The notes: a model not told the origin generated them from the sequence alone. A stretch of 64,000 nt of DNA from Hirschia baltica ATCC 49814 (GCF_000023785.1 NC_012982.1:744001-808000), one strand, 5' to 3'. Counted from the stretch's first letter, positions 25,906-35,551 are shown. Made by a program: numbers and translations.

Positions 25906-26188
25906 TTGTGGTTTTTTGGGAATGTTGGATACGATGAGAAGCTCTCCCAAACAGCAGCTAAAGCAGCGTAAAATGTGCAATAATGACAAGAGTATTCCGG
26001 CTCTCGATGCGCTGCTAACTCTAACAGCATTGCTAAACATAAGTGAAAAGAGAGTTCTTTATTGTGTCTCTCGCTAAAGAACTCGGATGTCGTGTGTGAG
26101 AGTATGAAGGCTAGTGGAAATAGTTGTTTCTTGACCTTTGTCTCATACTATTGATGAAAGCAAATAGGGCTGTACGAGAAAGGTTTTA

Positions 26189-27784
26189 TCACTCGCTAGG
26201 TGAGATGCTTTTCATGCCTTTATACAGGCTGACACAGCAAATGAGCAGGATGACCCCAAAGGGAAGCCCAGTTGTCACGGCACCTGCTTGTAAGGATGAT
26301 AGGGCCTGTGCGCCACCACCTACCAGCAGAACAATTGCAACAATACCCTCTAAGCTTGCCCAGAATATTCTTTGAGGAATAGGGGCGTGCAGCTTACCTC
26401 CAGCAGTAATTGAATCAATCACAAGCGAGCCTGAATCTGATGAAGTGACAAAGAAAACCAACAATAATAAGATCGAAACAAATGACATGATTTGAGAAAA
26501 TGGTAGGTTTTCAAACATTTGAAACCATACAAGTGGAAATTCAGAGATGCCTTCTGGTAAGGCACCAATGCCAGCTTTTACTTGTTCCAAAGCCGTTGTT
26601 CCAAAAGCAGTAAACCAAATAATCATCACGATAAATGGTACACCGATTACGGCTGCAACAAATTCTCTGACCGAGCGTCCATATGAAACGCGCGCGATAA
26701 ACATTCCAACAAATGGGGACCAAGAGATCCACCAAGCCCAATAGAATATGGTCCAATCATGGAAGAATGCCGTGTCTTCACGTCCAATCCAGTTGGATAG
26801 TGCAGGAATATTTGCAACATAGTGATAGGTGTTGAGGGCTATATTTTTAAAGATTTGCGAGGTTGGACCCGCAATAATAACGAATAATAGAACGAGAATC
26901 GCCAAAACGATATTGATGTTGGAGAGTATTTTTACACCTCCATCTAACCCTCGAATCACTGAAAAAATCGCCAAGGATGTGATTACGCAGATCAAAATGA
27001 CTTGTGTCGCGAGGCCGCTTGGGACGCCAAATAAGAAGGATATTCCACTCGCTGCTTGCTGCGCACCAAGGCCAAGCGAGGTGGCAAGTCCAAATAGTGT
27101 GGCTAGGACTGCGAGTAGGTCGATAATGTGACCGGGCCATCCCCAAATTCTCTCGCCAAATATTGGATAGAAAGTCGACCGCACTGTTAATGGCAGTCCT
27201 TTGTTAAACGCAAAAAATGCGAGTGCGAGTCCCATAACGGCATATATCGACCAAGGAATAATACCCCAGTGGAAAATTGTAGCAGAGAAAGCAAAACGCT
27301 CAGCTGCCTCAGTGGCCGGCTCGACATTGAGCGGTGTACCGGCCCAATCTGTATAATATCCCAGAGGCTCAGCAGCGCCAAAAAATATCATCCCTATTCC
27401 TACACCGGCGGCAAAAAGCATTGATAACCAAGATGTTGTCGAAAATTCTGGTTTGGCGTCATCTCCACCTAATCTGATTTTTCCAAGCGGTGATAGCGCG
27501 AGATATAGACAGAATAAAAACACGACATTTGTTATGATAACAAAGAACCAGTCAAATGTATGAATGGTCCAGTCTCGTGCGCCTCTTAGCAGGATACCGG
27601 CTTGCTCTGGCATGGTAAGCACAGCAGCACAAAATGCAATGAGCAGGCCAGCAGCTAGAAAAAATACAGGGTTGTGAATATCAAAACCCAAGACATCTAT
27701 ATTGTCTTGGCCAACTTCATAATCAGTTGTGTAGGTGTCATCGTCTTCACCATTGCCTGTGGCTTCGTTTGGTACTTCCGACAT
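26189..27784 (-). CDS. BCCT-family betaine/choline/carnitine transporter
   Basis: A 531-residue secondary transporter with about 12 helices after an acidic N-terminus (MSEVPNEATGNGEDDD). Family marks: LFAAGVGIGMIFFGAAEP and the Trp-rich signature FYWAWWISWSPFVGMFIARV. I chose ATG 27784; a frame from 27823 would add 13 residues without hydrophobic character. The protein should import a trimethylammonium osmolyte such as glycine betaine or choline, driven by Na+ or H+. It diverges from the TonB-dependent receptor gene across a 344-base region with two palindromes, suggesting joint regulation. Confidence 0.93.
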   Translation of the reverse strand: MSEVPNEATGNGEDDDTYTTDYEVGQDNIDVLGFDIHNPVFFLAAGLLIAFCAAVLTMPEQAGILLRGARDWTIHTFDWFFVIITNVVFLFCLYLALSPLGKIRLGGDDAKPEFSTTSWLSMLFAAGVGIGMIFFGAAEPLGYYTDWAGTPLNVEPATEAAERFAFSATIFHWGIIPWSIYAVMGLALAFFAFNKGLPLTVRSTFYPIFGERIWGWPGHIIDLLAVLATLFGLATSLGLGAQQAASGISFLFGVPSGLATQVILICVITSLAIFSVIRGLDGGVKILSNINIVLAILVLLFVIIAGPTSQIFKNIALNTYHYVANIPALSNWIGREDTAFFHDWTIFYWAWWISWSPFVGMFIARVSYGRSVREFVAAVIGVPFIVMIIWFTAFGTTALEQVKAGIGALPEGISEFPLVWFQMFENLPFSQIMSFVSILLLLVFFVTSSDSGSLVIDSITAGGKLHAPIPQRIFWASLEGIVAIVLLVGGGAQALSSLQAGAVTTGLPFGVILLICCVSLYKGMKSISPSE

Positions 27785-28128
27785 ATAATCTCCGGCGATG
27801 GGATGGGCGTAGCAATGGCTCAACTATCTGCAAGCAATTGTTTCGATATTCGAAATAGATATTTTGATCTTCGAAACATAAATGCATTAACAAAGCAATT
27901 GTAACATATATACAACAAGCCTATATAGTGCACTATTATTATTGAATTTATTGTAGTTTTTGTCAGAAAATTGCTGATTTATATAAAAATAGAGCTTGTT
28001 CTTCCTGTTTCAAAATTAAAACGATCTGCTAAAGAAATTGAGCTGGATACGGATAGATACTTATCCGCCTTTATTCTGATCGCTTCGAAATACGCTGGTC
28101 AGACAAAGAACAAACAAAGGAATTCTAT
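27785..28128. promoter_or_regulatory. Divergent promoter region between BCCT and TonB receptor genes
   Basis: An AT-rich 344-base region with no gene. It contains the palindrome pair at 27841-27876. The 9-base word AAGCAATTG occurs on both sides of that pair (27832-27840 and 27893-27901). Promoters for both divergent genes should lie here; exact -35/-10 boxes were not fixed by eye. Confidence 0.55.
27841..27876. promoter_or_regulatory. Tandem 15-base palindromes, candidate MarR-type operator
   Basis: Site one (27841-27855) is TTTCGA-TAT-TCGAAA, a perfect inverted repeat. Site two (27862-27876) is TTTTGA-TCT-TCGAAA with one mismatch. Their centres are 21 bases apart, two helical turns, so two regulator dimers could bind the same DNA face. 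The MarR-family gene at 32778-33251, in the same group of genes, is the natural candidate regulator. Confidence 0.55.
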
Positions 28129-30699
28129 ATGGCTCGCAATCTAAGTGGTGCTTCATTAATTGTAATTGCATCTTTGATTTTGCCGTCTCAAAGTTTAGCT
28201 CAAGAAAACCAATCCGAGGGTGTTTCAGAAAAACGCCTACAATCTATCGTTATTACTGCGACAAAACGTGATGAGAGCGCTCAAGATGTGCCCATCGCAG
28301 TCAATGCAATTGGTGCGGAAGATTTAGACCAGTTGAATGTCAGTGTGTTTACAGATTACCTCACGCAGCTTCCTGGTGTGACAGCTGGTGGCGGTGGTGG
28401 CCCAGGCCAAAGCACAATCTACATTCGTGGGGTTGCATCTACGACGCCAGCTACGACAACAGCAGGCGTTGCTGGTCTTTCTCCAAATGTAGCTTTTTAC
28501 CTTGATGAGCAGCCACTAGCACAACCTGGCCGCAATCTTGATGTCTATGCTGCCGACCTTGAGCGTATCGAGGTGCTGTCTGGCCCTCAAGGGACTTTGT
28601 TTGGTGCGAGTTCTCAGGCTGGTACTGTGCGTTTGATTACGAACAAGCCTAACCTTGATGAGTTTCAAGCAAATGTTAGATTTGGAACAGCTTTTACTGA
28701 AAGCGGTGATCCATCTCACAATCTTGAAGCCATGATCAATGTTCCAGTTACATCCAACTTCGCGGTGCGTGGTGTGATGTATACTGATAGCCAAGGCGGC
28801 TATATTGATAATGTTCCAGGTTCAATCACCGCTGAAGATTCCGCGCGTTTCCGCGCTGAAGGCACAATGAGAGACAATGGCGTTGCTGTTGAACCATTCC
28901 GTGCTGGTTTTCAAGCTGGGGCAGACTTGAGCAATGTTGATTTTAAAGCTGCGAATAATCAAAATCTCGTAGAGAAAAATTTCAACGATACTGTCTACAC
29001 CGGTTTTCGTTTGAGTAGTGTTTATCAAATCAATGACGAATGGAAATTGACCACTGCGCTGGCGCAACAACAGCTAGACACAGAAGGTGTGTTCTTTAGC
29101 GACCCTGATTTAGATGATTGGGAAATTCAGCGCTATAGTGAAGACGACACGAAAGATTCCTACACAAATGTAAGTTGGACGCTTGAAGGTGAAGTAGGCG
29201 GGCTTGAAGCTGTCTACACAGGGGCATTTACAGATAGAGAAACAGATCAGACCGTCGATTATACGGATTATCTCTTTATCGGTCAGTATTTACCTTACTA
29301 TATTTGTGATGCATCTGTGACTTATCCGGGAGCAGGCACTGACCCGTCAGGAACATGTTATGCGCCTGATCAAAAGGTTGATATCAGCAACAAACTTAAG
29401 GTTCAAACGCATGAATTGCGTTTTAATACGCCGGCAGAACACCGTGTTCGTGCAACATTTGGTGGGTTCTACAGTGATCTTGAACTAAAAGAGAAAAATG
29501 ATTTCATTTACGCTGGTTCAACAGAAGTGCTTGGCTTTGATGGCGTCACAAAAGGGTTTGCACCGAATTATCCACTTACCAACACAGAAGTGACTGGCGA
29601 AGTGGGAAGTGCATCTCCAGGGTATTATTCTGATGCTGGCCCTTTCTACGCGCCAACTATTTTCCGAAATGATATTCTGCGTACCGATAAGCAAATGGGG
29701 CTCTTTGGTGAGCTTGCTTATGATATCGTGCCAGAAGTCTTTACATTGACTGTTGGGGCGAGAGCGTACGACATCGAAGTCGATTTTGAAGGTAGTGCAA
29801 ACTCATCTTTCTTCAATTTGGGCAGTTCAACAGATGCTCAACGTGCAGGTACAAATATATCTGCTCAATTCAGCGGTGAAGGTAGTAGCACAGTTGATAA
29901 AGCTGCAACTGATGGCGTGATTTTCAAAGTGACAGCTGACTGGAAGCCAATGGATGATGTGTTGTTGTTTGCAACATATTCTGAAGGTTTCCGTCCGGGA
30001 TTATTGAACCGTCCGGGTGGAGCATCAAATGCTGCGGGCACATATACTGTGCCATTCGCAGTTGATACAGATGATGTGCAAAATTATGAAATTGGCTGGA
30101 AAACAATGTTGTTTGATAGCTCATTGCGCATCAATGGTAGTGCGTTCATGATTGAAATCGAGAATATGCAGACGACTATTTTCGATCCAAACATCACCAA
30201 TCTTTTCTTCTCTGATAACGCGGCCAATGCAGAAATTATGGGTGTTGAAGCAGACTTTGATTGGGCACCTGATGCAATTGATGGTTTGACCATTTCGGGT
30301 GCTGTGTCATTGCTTGATACAGAGGTGACTGAGGTGTTAGTGCCGACAGATGATGTGTTGGTTGGTTCACCGCTTTCATTTGCACCTGAATTCCAAGGCA
30401 ATTTGCGTGCGCGCTATGAGTGGGATATGGGTGAATATCGTGCTCACATCATGCCGCAAATTGTACATTCTGGTGAATCATACACAGACATTATCGAAAT
30501 CAACAAAATCCAATTGGAAAGTTGGACGACTGCAGCTCTGTCTGCAGGTATTGCCAAAGATAATTGGAGAATGGAAGCATATGTCGACAACTTGACGAAT
30601 GAGGCAGCTCAATACTCAGGTAACTTCACATATGACCGTAGTCGTGTCTCTCTTGCGAGACCTCGCACTGTGGGTGTGCGTGTTGGCGTAGACTTCTAG
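28129..30699 (+). CDS. TonB-dependent outer membrane receptor
   Basis: An 856-residue receptor with a signal peptide (about 1-24, SLA cleavage). The TonB box/plug region has QSIVITATKRDESAQDVPIA, the plug segment IYIRGVASTTP and LERIEVLSGPQGTLFGAS. A large beta-barrel ends in VGVRVGVDF with terminal Phe. Two cysteines sit in an extracellular-type loop (YYICDASVTYPG...GTCYAP), perhaps a disulfide. The ligand is not deducible. The divergent BCCT transporter and the downstream TPR-sulfotransferase hint at an organic osmolyte or sulfated compound rather than iron. A terminator follows. Confidence 0.93.
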   Translation: MARNLSGASLIVIASLILPSQSLAQENQSEGVSEKRLQSIVITATKRDESAQDVPIAVNAIGAEDLDQLNVSVFTDYLTQLPGVTAGGGGGPGQSTIYIRGVASTTPATTTAGVAGLSPNVAFYLDEQPLAQPGRNLDVYAADLERIEVLSGPQGTLFGASSQAGTVRLITNKPNLDEFQANVRFGTAFTESGDPSHNLEAMINVPVTSNFAVRGVMYTDSQGGYIDNVPGSITAEDSARFRAEGTMRDNGVAVEPFRAGFQAGADLSNVDFKAANNQNLVEKNFNDTVYTGFRLSSVYQINDEWKLTTALAQQQLDTEGVFFSDPDLDDWEIQRYSEDDTKDSYTNVSWTLEGEVGGLEAVYTGAFTDRETDQTVDYTDYLFIGQYLPYYICDASVTYPGAGTDPSGTCYAPDQKVDISNKLKVQTHELRFNTPAEHRVRATFGGFYSDLELKEKNDFIYAGSTEVLGFDGVTKGFAPNYPLTNTEVTGEVGSASPGYYSDAGPFYAPTIFRNDILRTDKQMGLFGELAYDIVPEVFTLTVGARAYDIEVDFEGSANSSFFNLGSSTDAQRAGTNISAQFSGEGSSTVDKAATDGVIFKVTADWKPMDDVLLFATYSEGFRPGLLNRPGGASNAAGTYTVPFAVDTDDVQNYEIGWKTMLFDSSLRINGSAFMIEIENMQTTIFDPNITNLFFSDNAANAEIMGVEADFDWAPDAIDGLTISGAVSLLDTEVTEVLVPTDDVLVGSPLSFAPEFQGNLRARYEWDMGEYRAHIMPQIVHSGESYTDIIEINKIQLESWTTAALSAGIAKDNWRMEAYVDNLTNEAAQYSGNFTYDRSRVSLARPRTVGVRVGVDF

Positions 30700-30727
30700 T
30701 TTTACAAAGAAATTTGTTTTAAAAAAG

Positions 30728-30759
30728 GAAGCGCTTTGAGAGATCATAGCGCTTCTTTT
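30728..30759 (+). terminator. Terminator after the TonB receptor gene
   Basis: Arms GAAGCGCT and AGCGCTTC with a 12-base loop, followed by TTTT. It lies about 30 bases after the receptor stop. Its position makes the ATG at 30778, rather than any start near 30736, the right start for the next gene. Confidence 0.75.
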
Positions 30760-30777
30760 GGTATTCAGGATTACAAA

Positions 30778-32760
30778 ATGAATGATGTGCAGCAAGCCGC
30801 TGAACAGTTGAAGCGAGCAAAAGCCGCGATGTATGCAAATCAATTTGCTCAAGCATGCATTGAGCTTGAACCTTTGCTGGACAATCCTGAATATGCACAG
30901 GAAGCGCTTTATATGCACGCTGTGTGTGGACGATATCAAAACAAGTTTGATGTTGCACAATCATTTCTTGATAAATTGCTTGCGATAGCGCCCGAATTTG
31001 GACGTGCTCATCAAGAGGCTGGATATCTAGCTTTGGCGCAAGGGCAAAAAGAAATAGCTCTTAAACAATTTATAGCCGCATGCCGTTTTAATCCAGCGCT
31101 CACCGCAAGTTGGGAAAAGCAGGCTGGCTTACTGCGAGAGACGGGACAAAAGGAGCAGGCGATAAATGCGCAAGCGCAGGCTGATCGTCTAAAATCTTTA
31201 TCTAAACCATTATATGCGGCGACTAATTTTTTAGCTGAAGGCAAATTGCTAAAAGCTGAGGATTTGTGCCGCATACATTTGAAGTCCAGCCCCAAAGACG
31301 TAGAAGCAATGCGTTTGCTGGCAGATATCGGCAGCCGGCTAGGCGTCTTAGAGGATGCAGAAATATTATTGGAAAAAGCGGTTGAGTTTGAACCCGATAA
31401 TATCCAATTGCGGTTGGACTACATACAAATTCTAAGAAAGCGCCAAAAATTCTCGCGTGCGCTTGAAGAAGCTAAGCGGTTATATGATCTTGACCCAGAA
31501 AATGCGATTTTCCGTTCGCATTACGCCATCGAGAAGATGCAGACCGGAGATTATGAGGGCGCTGTCGAGCTGATGGATGCGGTGCTGGAAACGCTGCCGC
31601 ATGATCCAGCGACATTGACCTCTCGCGGACATGCTTTGAAGACATGGGGAAAACAGAAAGAAGCAATTGCATCCTATAATGCTGCCTGTCGCGCACGACC
31701 AGAGCAAGGTGATGCGTGGTATGCATTGGCAAATTTAAAAACCTATAGTTTTTCAAACACTGAAATGCAGCAAATGCAGGAATTAGAGCTACGCGCTGAT
31801 CTTAGTTATGCTGACCGCGTTCATTTTTGTTTTGCATTGGGAAGTGCTTTTGAAAAATCAGGAGATATCGAAAAGTCTTTTCGGTATTTCGAGAAAGGAA
31901 ATACTCTAAAACGGACGCAAAGCCGATATACAAGCGAAGGGATGGAAGCTGAACTCGCATTGCAAAAGCAATTTTGCACATCGGATGTTTTAAAAGGATC
32001 AGAGGGAGGTGGATTTGAGGCTGCTGACCCTATTTTTATAGTTGGTTTACCCCGTGCTGGTTCGACGCTGATCGAGCAAATATTGGCCTCCCATTCTCAG
32101 GTTGATGGAACCTTAGAACTGCCCAATATTTTGGCTTTGTCACAAAGGCTGCGTGGACGAAATCGCTCTAATGGTGGCGCATATCCTGAGAATTTGACCA
32201 GTCTAAGTGCTGACCAATTAAAGGCGATGGGGCAGGAATATATAGAAACGACGCGTATTCACCGTCAGGGAGCAGCCTTTTTTACCGATAAAATGCCCAA
32301 CAATTTCCGGCATATCGGTTTGATCCACCTAATTCTGCCGAACGCAAAAATTATTGATGCGCGGCGAGAGCCAATGTCATGTTGTTTTTCTGGCTTCAAG
32401 CAATTGTTTGCTGAGGGGCAGGAATTCACATACGGACTAGAAGAAATAGGCCGGTATTACCGCGCGTATGTTGATTTGATGAAGCATTGGGATGACGTGT
32501 TGCCGGGCAAAGTTTTGAGGGTTCAGCATGAAGATGTTGTAAACGACCTTGAAACCCAAGTGTCCCGTATTCTGGATTATTGTAATCTACCTTTTGAGCG
32601 AGCATGTGTTGATTTTCATAAGACAGATCGACCAGTTAGAACCGCAAGCTCTGAACAGGTTAGACAACCTATCAACACAAAAGGACTGGACGCATGGCTA
32701 AAGTTTGAGCCATATCTAGCGCCACTGAAAATGGCTTTGGGGCCTAACCTCGTCGGTTAG
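30778..32760 (+). CDS. TPR-repeat sulfotransferase
   Basis: A 660-residue cytoplasmic protein. The N-terminal two thirds (about 1-400) consist of helical tetratricopeptide repeats, e.g. AEILLEKAVEFEPDNIQLRL and ALETLPHDPATLTSRGHALK-like units. The C-terminal part is a PAPS-dependent sulfotransferase domain with the 5'-phosphosulfate loop IFIVGLPRAGSTLIEQIL at about 420-437 and a later PMSCCFSGFKQLF segment for the 3' phosphate. It begins after the receptor terminator and is followed 17 bases later by the MarR gene. TPR-sulfotransferases often lie beside TonB receptors in alphaproteobacteria, but their acceptor is not known. Confidence 0.88.
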   Translation: MNDVQQAAEQLKRAKAAMYANQFAQACIELEPLLDNPEYAQEALYMHAVCGRYQNKFDVAQSFLDKLLAIAPEFGRAHQEAGYLALAQGQKEIALKQFIAACRFNPALTASWEKQAGLLRETGQKEQAINAQAQADRLKSLSKPLYAATNFLAEGKLLKAEDLCRIHLKSSPKDVEAMRLLADIGSRLGVLEDAEILLEKAVEFEPDNIQLRLDYIQILRKRQKFSRALEEAKRLYDLDPENAIFRSHYAIEKMQTGDYEGAVELMDAVLETLPHDPATLTSRGHALKTWGKQKEAIASYNAACRARPEQGDAWYALANLKTYSFSNTEMQQMQELELRADLSYADRVHFCFALGSAFEKSGDIEKSFRYFEKGNTLKRTQSRYTSEGMEAELALQKQFCTSDVLKGSEGGGFEAADPIFIVGLPRAGSTLIEQILASHSQVDGTLELPNILALSQRLRGRNRSNGGAYPENLTSLSADQLKAMGQEYIETTRIHRQGAAFFTDKMPNNFRHIGLIHLILPNAKIIDARREPMSCCFSGFKQLFAEGQEFTYGLEEIGRYYRAYVDLMKHWDDVLPGKVLRVQHEDVVNDLETQVSRILDYCNLPFERACVDFHKTDRPVRTASSEQVRQPINTKGLDAWLKFEPYLAPLKMALGPNLVG

Positions 32761-32777
32761 CATTGCAGGATGATAAA

Positions 32778-33251
32778 ATGAGTCAGCGTACGATGGATGT
32801 TGTGGTTGCTTTGCGTCAGATACAGCGTCGCGTAGAGTTGGACTCTAGAAATCTTGCCAGAGAAGCGCACCTAACTCATTCGCAATTGAGGGTTTTGCAA
32901 TTATTGGATGAAAGCAAAACTTTATCAGCAAGTGAAATTGCAAAAGAAACAAAGCTCACCAATGCAACGATTACATCTATTGTTGATAAGTTGGTTGCGC
33001 GGAAATTTATCCAGCGGACGAAATGCGACAGCGATAAAAGGAAAGTCTGGCTAGAATTATTGCCAGACGGAAAAAAAGCGCTTGAGGATGCACCTAGAGA
33101 TTTACAGCAAGTGTTTGAAGCTAAATTCGAAAAGCTTGAAAGCTGGGAGCAAGCCATGCTGGTTGCTGCGCTTGAGAAAATAGTCAATCTTTTAGACGCC
33201 AAAAATCTTGAAGCAGCTTCGATCTTGACGATTGGTGACATCGAAAAATAA
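32778..33251 (+). CDS. MarR-family transcriptional regulator
   Basis: A 157-residue winged-helix regulator. The recognition region is SASEIAKETKLTNATITSIV, with wing residues KCDSDKRKVWLELLPDGKKA, flanked by dimerising helices. The ATG at 32778 is preceded by a purine-rich AGGATGATAAA. It lies in one transcript with the TPR-sulfotransferase (gap 17 bases). The candidate target is the palindrome pair at 27841-27876. Relatives include the ectoine regulator EctR, but no ect genes are present here. Confidence 0.88.
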   Translation: MSQRTMDVVVALRQIQRRVELDSRNLAREAHLTHSQLRVLQLLDESKTLSASEIAKETKLTNATITSIVDKLVARKFIQRTKCDSDKRKVWLELLPDGKKALEDAPRDLQQVFEAKFEKLESWEQAMLVAALEKIVNLLDAKNLEAASILTIGDIEK

Positions 33252-33299
33252 GTGAAGCTGAATTTAAATCTTGCCGTTAAGTGACGAATTAGAAATGCG

Positions 33300-34724
33300 T
33301 CACTCCTTGGCCATTTTGACTTCTAAAACAGATCCGGGCTGGATAAGGATTTCTTCTTGCCTCAACGGGATATCAATTCCGTTTTCTTTAAATAAATCCC
33401 AGACAGACATCATGACGGCAGAGCCAACATTATTGATGCCGTTTTGTGGGTCATTAATCCAGAAACGGCATTCAATTTCAACAGCCTCATCTCCAAACTC
33501 CATGACAAGACATGTCGGTGCGGGGTCTTTTAATACGCGGTCGATCTTTTTAGCTCCCTGAACAACGAGGTCTGTCGCTGTTCTTAAGTCCGTTTCATAT
33601 TCCACGCGCAATCTGCGTTTAATGCGGACGCGATTATCTGAATAGCTCCAATTGACGACTTTGTTTGTCACCAATCCTTCATTGGGAATGAGGTGTTCTT
33701 TTCCATCGCGTGTGACGACAGAGGCATAACGCAAACCAAGGGATTTCACCACACCGTAAGTATCGTCCACTTCAATGACATCGTCCGGCTTTATGGATCT
33801 ATCGGTTAGCAGGATGATGCCTGATATGAAATTGGCAACAATCTGCTGCATACCAAAACCAATACCGACACCAAGCGCCCCTCCAAGAACCGCGAGGCCG
33901 CCAAGCGGTATTTGCAATGAGGAGAGTGCAAGGACGACAGCAGCAAAGAATAGCCCAACATGCGTCGCATTAGATATTAGCGCCCGTATTGAAGGTTCTA
34001 CGCGAGGCAGTGTATCAATACGTGCTCTTAGGCGTTTGGATAACCAGTTTGCACCATAGAGGAAGAGTGCTGAAAATAAGATAGCGCGAAAGATAAAGGG
34101 CAGAGTGATAAGTCTGTCACCAAAGCTAAACCCGTTATTGTCCAGCCAATTTAAGGTGGGCAGCAAAAGGCCAAACGCATTTAGACCAGCAACACCCCAA
34201 GCTATCCATGTTGTGGCCTGCCGGTATTCCGCTGGGACGATATAAGTGGCTGTTCGGATAATTACCCATGCGAGTGCGAGAGAGCTGGCAAGCCTAACAA
34301 ATGATGTTGGATATCCCATGCCTTCGAGAGTTGGCAGAGCGATAAACAAGCCAGCAAGCCATAGCAATGGTCGTACAATTTGCAAAATTGGACCTGAGAT
34401 GTTGCGAGAGACATTTTCAGGAAGCTTGCTCAGGCCTGCACTTATCCAATTTTTGACGAGTGGCGAGAGGATAATACCTAAGACCAAAACACCCAAAATA
34501 GTCGCAAATTGTATAAGCGTCGATGTATGCAGAAGTTCTGCATTTACCCATTCAAGCGCTTGCTGGCCATATGAAAATGCACTCTGCTTTAGACTATCTA
34601 CGTCTAAGCTGTTCGGGCTGTCTGCCGGAGACGGTGGGTCTGACGGAGTTTGTAGTTGAATGTTTTTGAAAATAGAAAGCAACGCCACCACTAGAACTCC
34701 AAATGAATGTAATTTGAGTAGCAC
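33300..34724 (-). CDS. MscS-family mechanosensitive channel
   Basis: A 474-residue membrane protein. The N-terminal half has about five hydrophobic helices. The C-terminal half contains the MscS pore helix and beta domain: GGLAVLGGALGVGIGFGMQQ, NFISGIILLTDRSIKPDDVI, and HLIPNEGLVTNKVVNWSYSD. Such channels release osmolytes on hypo-osmotic shock. Its placement near the BCCT osmolyte importer fits osmotic control, though it faces the MarR gene convergently rather than sharing a transcript. Confidence 0.9.
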   Translation of the reverse strand: MLLKLHSFGVLVVALLSIFKNIQLQTPSDPPSPADSPNSLDVDSLKQSAFSYGQQALEWVNAELLHTSTLIQFATILGVLVLGIILSPLVKNWISAGLSKLPENVSRNISGPILQIVRPLLWLAGLFIALPTLEGMGYPTSFVRLASSLALAWVIIRTATYIVPAEYRQATTWIAWGVAGLNAFGLLLPTLNWLDNNGFSFGDRLITLPFIFRAILFSALFLYGANWLSKRLRARIDTLPRVEPSIRALISNATHVGLFFAAVVLALSSLQIPLGGLAVLGGALGVGIGFGMQQIVANFISGIILLTDRSIKPDDVIEVDDTYGVVKSLGLRYASVVTRDGKEHLIPNEGLVTNKVVNWSYSDNRVRIKRRLRVEYETDLRTATDLVVQGAKKIDRVLKDPAPTCLVMEFGDEAVEIECRFWINDPQNGINNVGSAVMMSVWDLFKENGIDIPLRQEEILIQPGSVLEVKMAKE

Positions 34725-34784
34725 TGTTTAAACTGATTTTGAACTTAAGGAAGAGCAAGGATTGCGCGTAGGCAAATTGATATG

Positions 34785-34839
34785 AAATTTACGCATAATG
34801 AGTTTATTGGTGATATAAAAGTGGACATTATGCAAATTT
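34785..34839. repeat. Inverted repeat in the mscS upstream region
   Basis: AAATTTACGCATAATG (34785-34800) is nearly the reverse complement of CATTATGCAAATTT (34826-34839), with a 25-base spacer. It lies 60 bases upstream of the mscS-like start and 170 bases before the acetyltransferase start. It may be a regulatory site pair or a hairpin; function unknown. Confidence 0.4.
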
Positions 34840-35008
34840 AAGCTTTGACAATCTAATTCTTTACCCCTAAGTGGCTGATAATATATCGCTAGGGAACACT
34901 ATGAAACTACGACGAAGATAATCAGACTGAGAATAACGTTCTGTGCAGATCGTCTTTTTTGTTCGTTTTGCAACAGTTTTTTCTGATTTTTCGTTTTTGA
35001 GTTTTAGT

Positions 35009-35551
35009 ATGTCCGCATCTTTACGGGTCTTAGATCCATCCTTTCCATCATACACAATTGCCTTGGAACAAGCAGAGCATTCTGTTGGTATTGAAGCATT
35101 ATATGATCGCTGTTTTGGCTTTGGACGGTTTGCAAAGACGGCAGAACGCCTGCGTGAAGGTAATCAATTGCTGTCCGACATGAGTTTAGTGGCAGTTGAT
35201 GCAAATGAAAATGTAGTGGCAGCCGTGCGGTTATGGCCTCTGCAGGTGGGAGATGCAGGGCGCGCTGTATTTGTTGGGCCTGTCGCCGTCGATAGCTTGT
35301 ATCGTGGTAGCAGTTTGGGCCTGATCCTAACGCAGCAATGCGTTGATCTTGCGAAGAAAGCTGGATGGCCAATGGCTATTCTAATCGGGGATGAGCCCTA
35401 TTTCAGCAAAATTGGGTTTCAGCAAGTTTCAACACAAGCTTACCCAGCACCAGGATATATTCCAGAGCATCGCTTGTTAGCTATTGAACTTGAAGATAAT
35501 GCTATTTTGGAAAATCAGGGGCGACTTAGCGTCCCTCACGTCGCCATGTAA
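35009..35551 (+). CDS. GNAT N-acetyltransferase (YhbS-like)
   Basis: A 180-residue acetyl-CoA-dependent transferase. The fold is shown by VVAAVRLWPLQVG, VFVGPVAVDSLYRGSSLGLI (beta 4 and the acetyl-CoA loop) and ILIGDEPYFSKIGFQQVS, the typical C-terminal strand. I chose ATG 35009 (MSASLRVLDPSFP). Upstream codons give a hydrophobic Phe-rich stretch unlike the family. Its last 26 bases overlap the convergent vWA gene. The substrate is unknown. Confidence 0.82.
   Translation: MSASLRVLDPSFPSYTIALEQAEHSVGIEALYDRCFGFGRFAKTAERLREGNQLLSDMSLVAVDANENVVAAVRLWPLQVGDAGRAVFVGPVAVDSLYRGSSLGLILTQQCVDLAKKAGWPMAILIGDEPYFSKIGFQQVSTQAYPAPGYIPEHRLLAIELEDNAILENQGRLSVPHVAM

Larger units (their letters stand above)
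25605..26188. other. Island/chromosome boundary, no protein gene
   Basis: This 584-base gap lies between the integrase and the BCCT gene. It holds the tRNA fragment (25804-25848) and a hairpin at 25880-25905. The part left of the tRNA fragment is probably the integrase promoter and arm sites. The part to the right looks like the former downstream region of a tRNA gene. No protein-like frame was seen. Confidence 0.6.

Noticed and set aside
32778-33251. EctR regulator of an ectoine operon
   Set aside because: No ectABC genes are in the window; the gene is part of the sulfotransferase transcript.
35526-35551. 26-base tail-to-tail overlap as a regulatory antisense element
   Set aside because: Short convergent overlaps recur here (3379-3382, 59827-59830) and need no special explanation.
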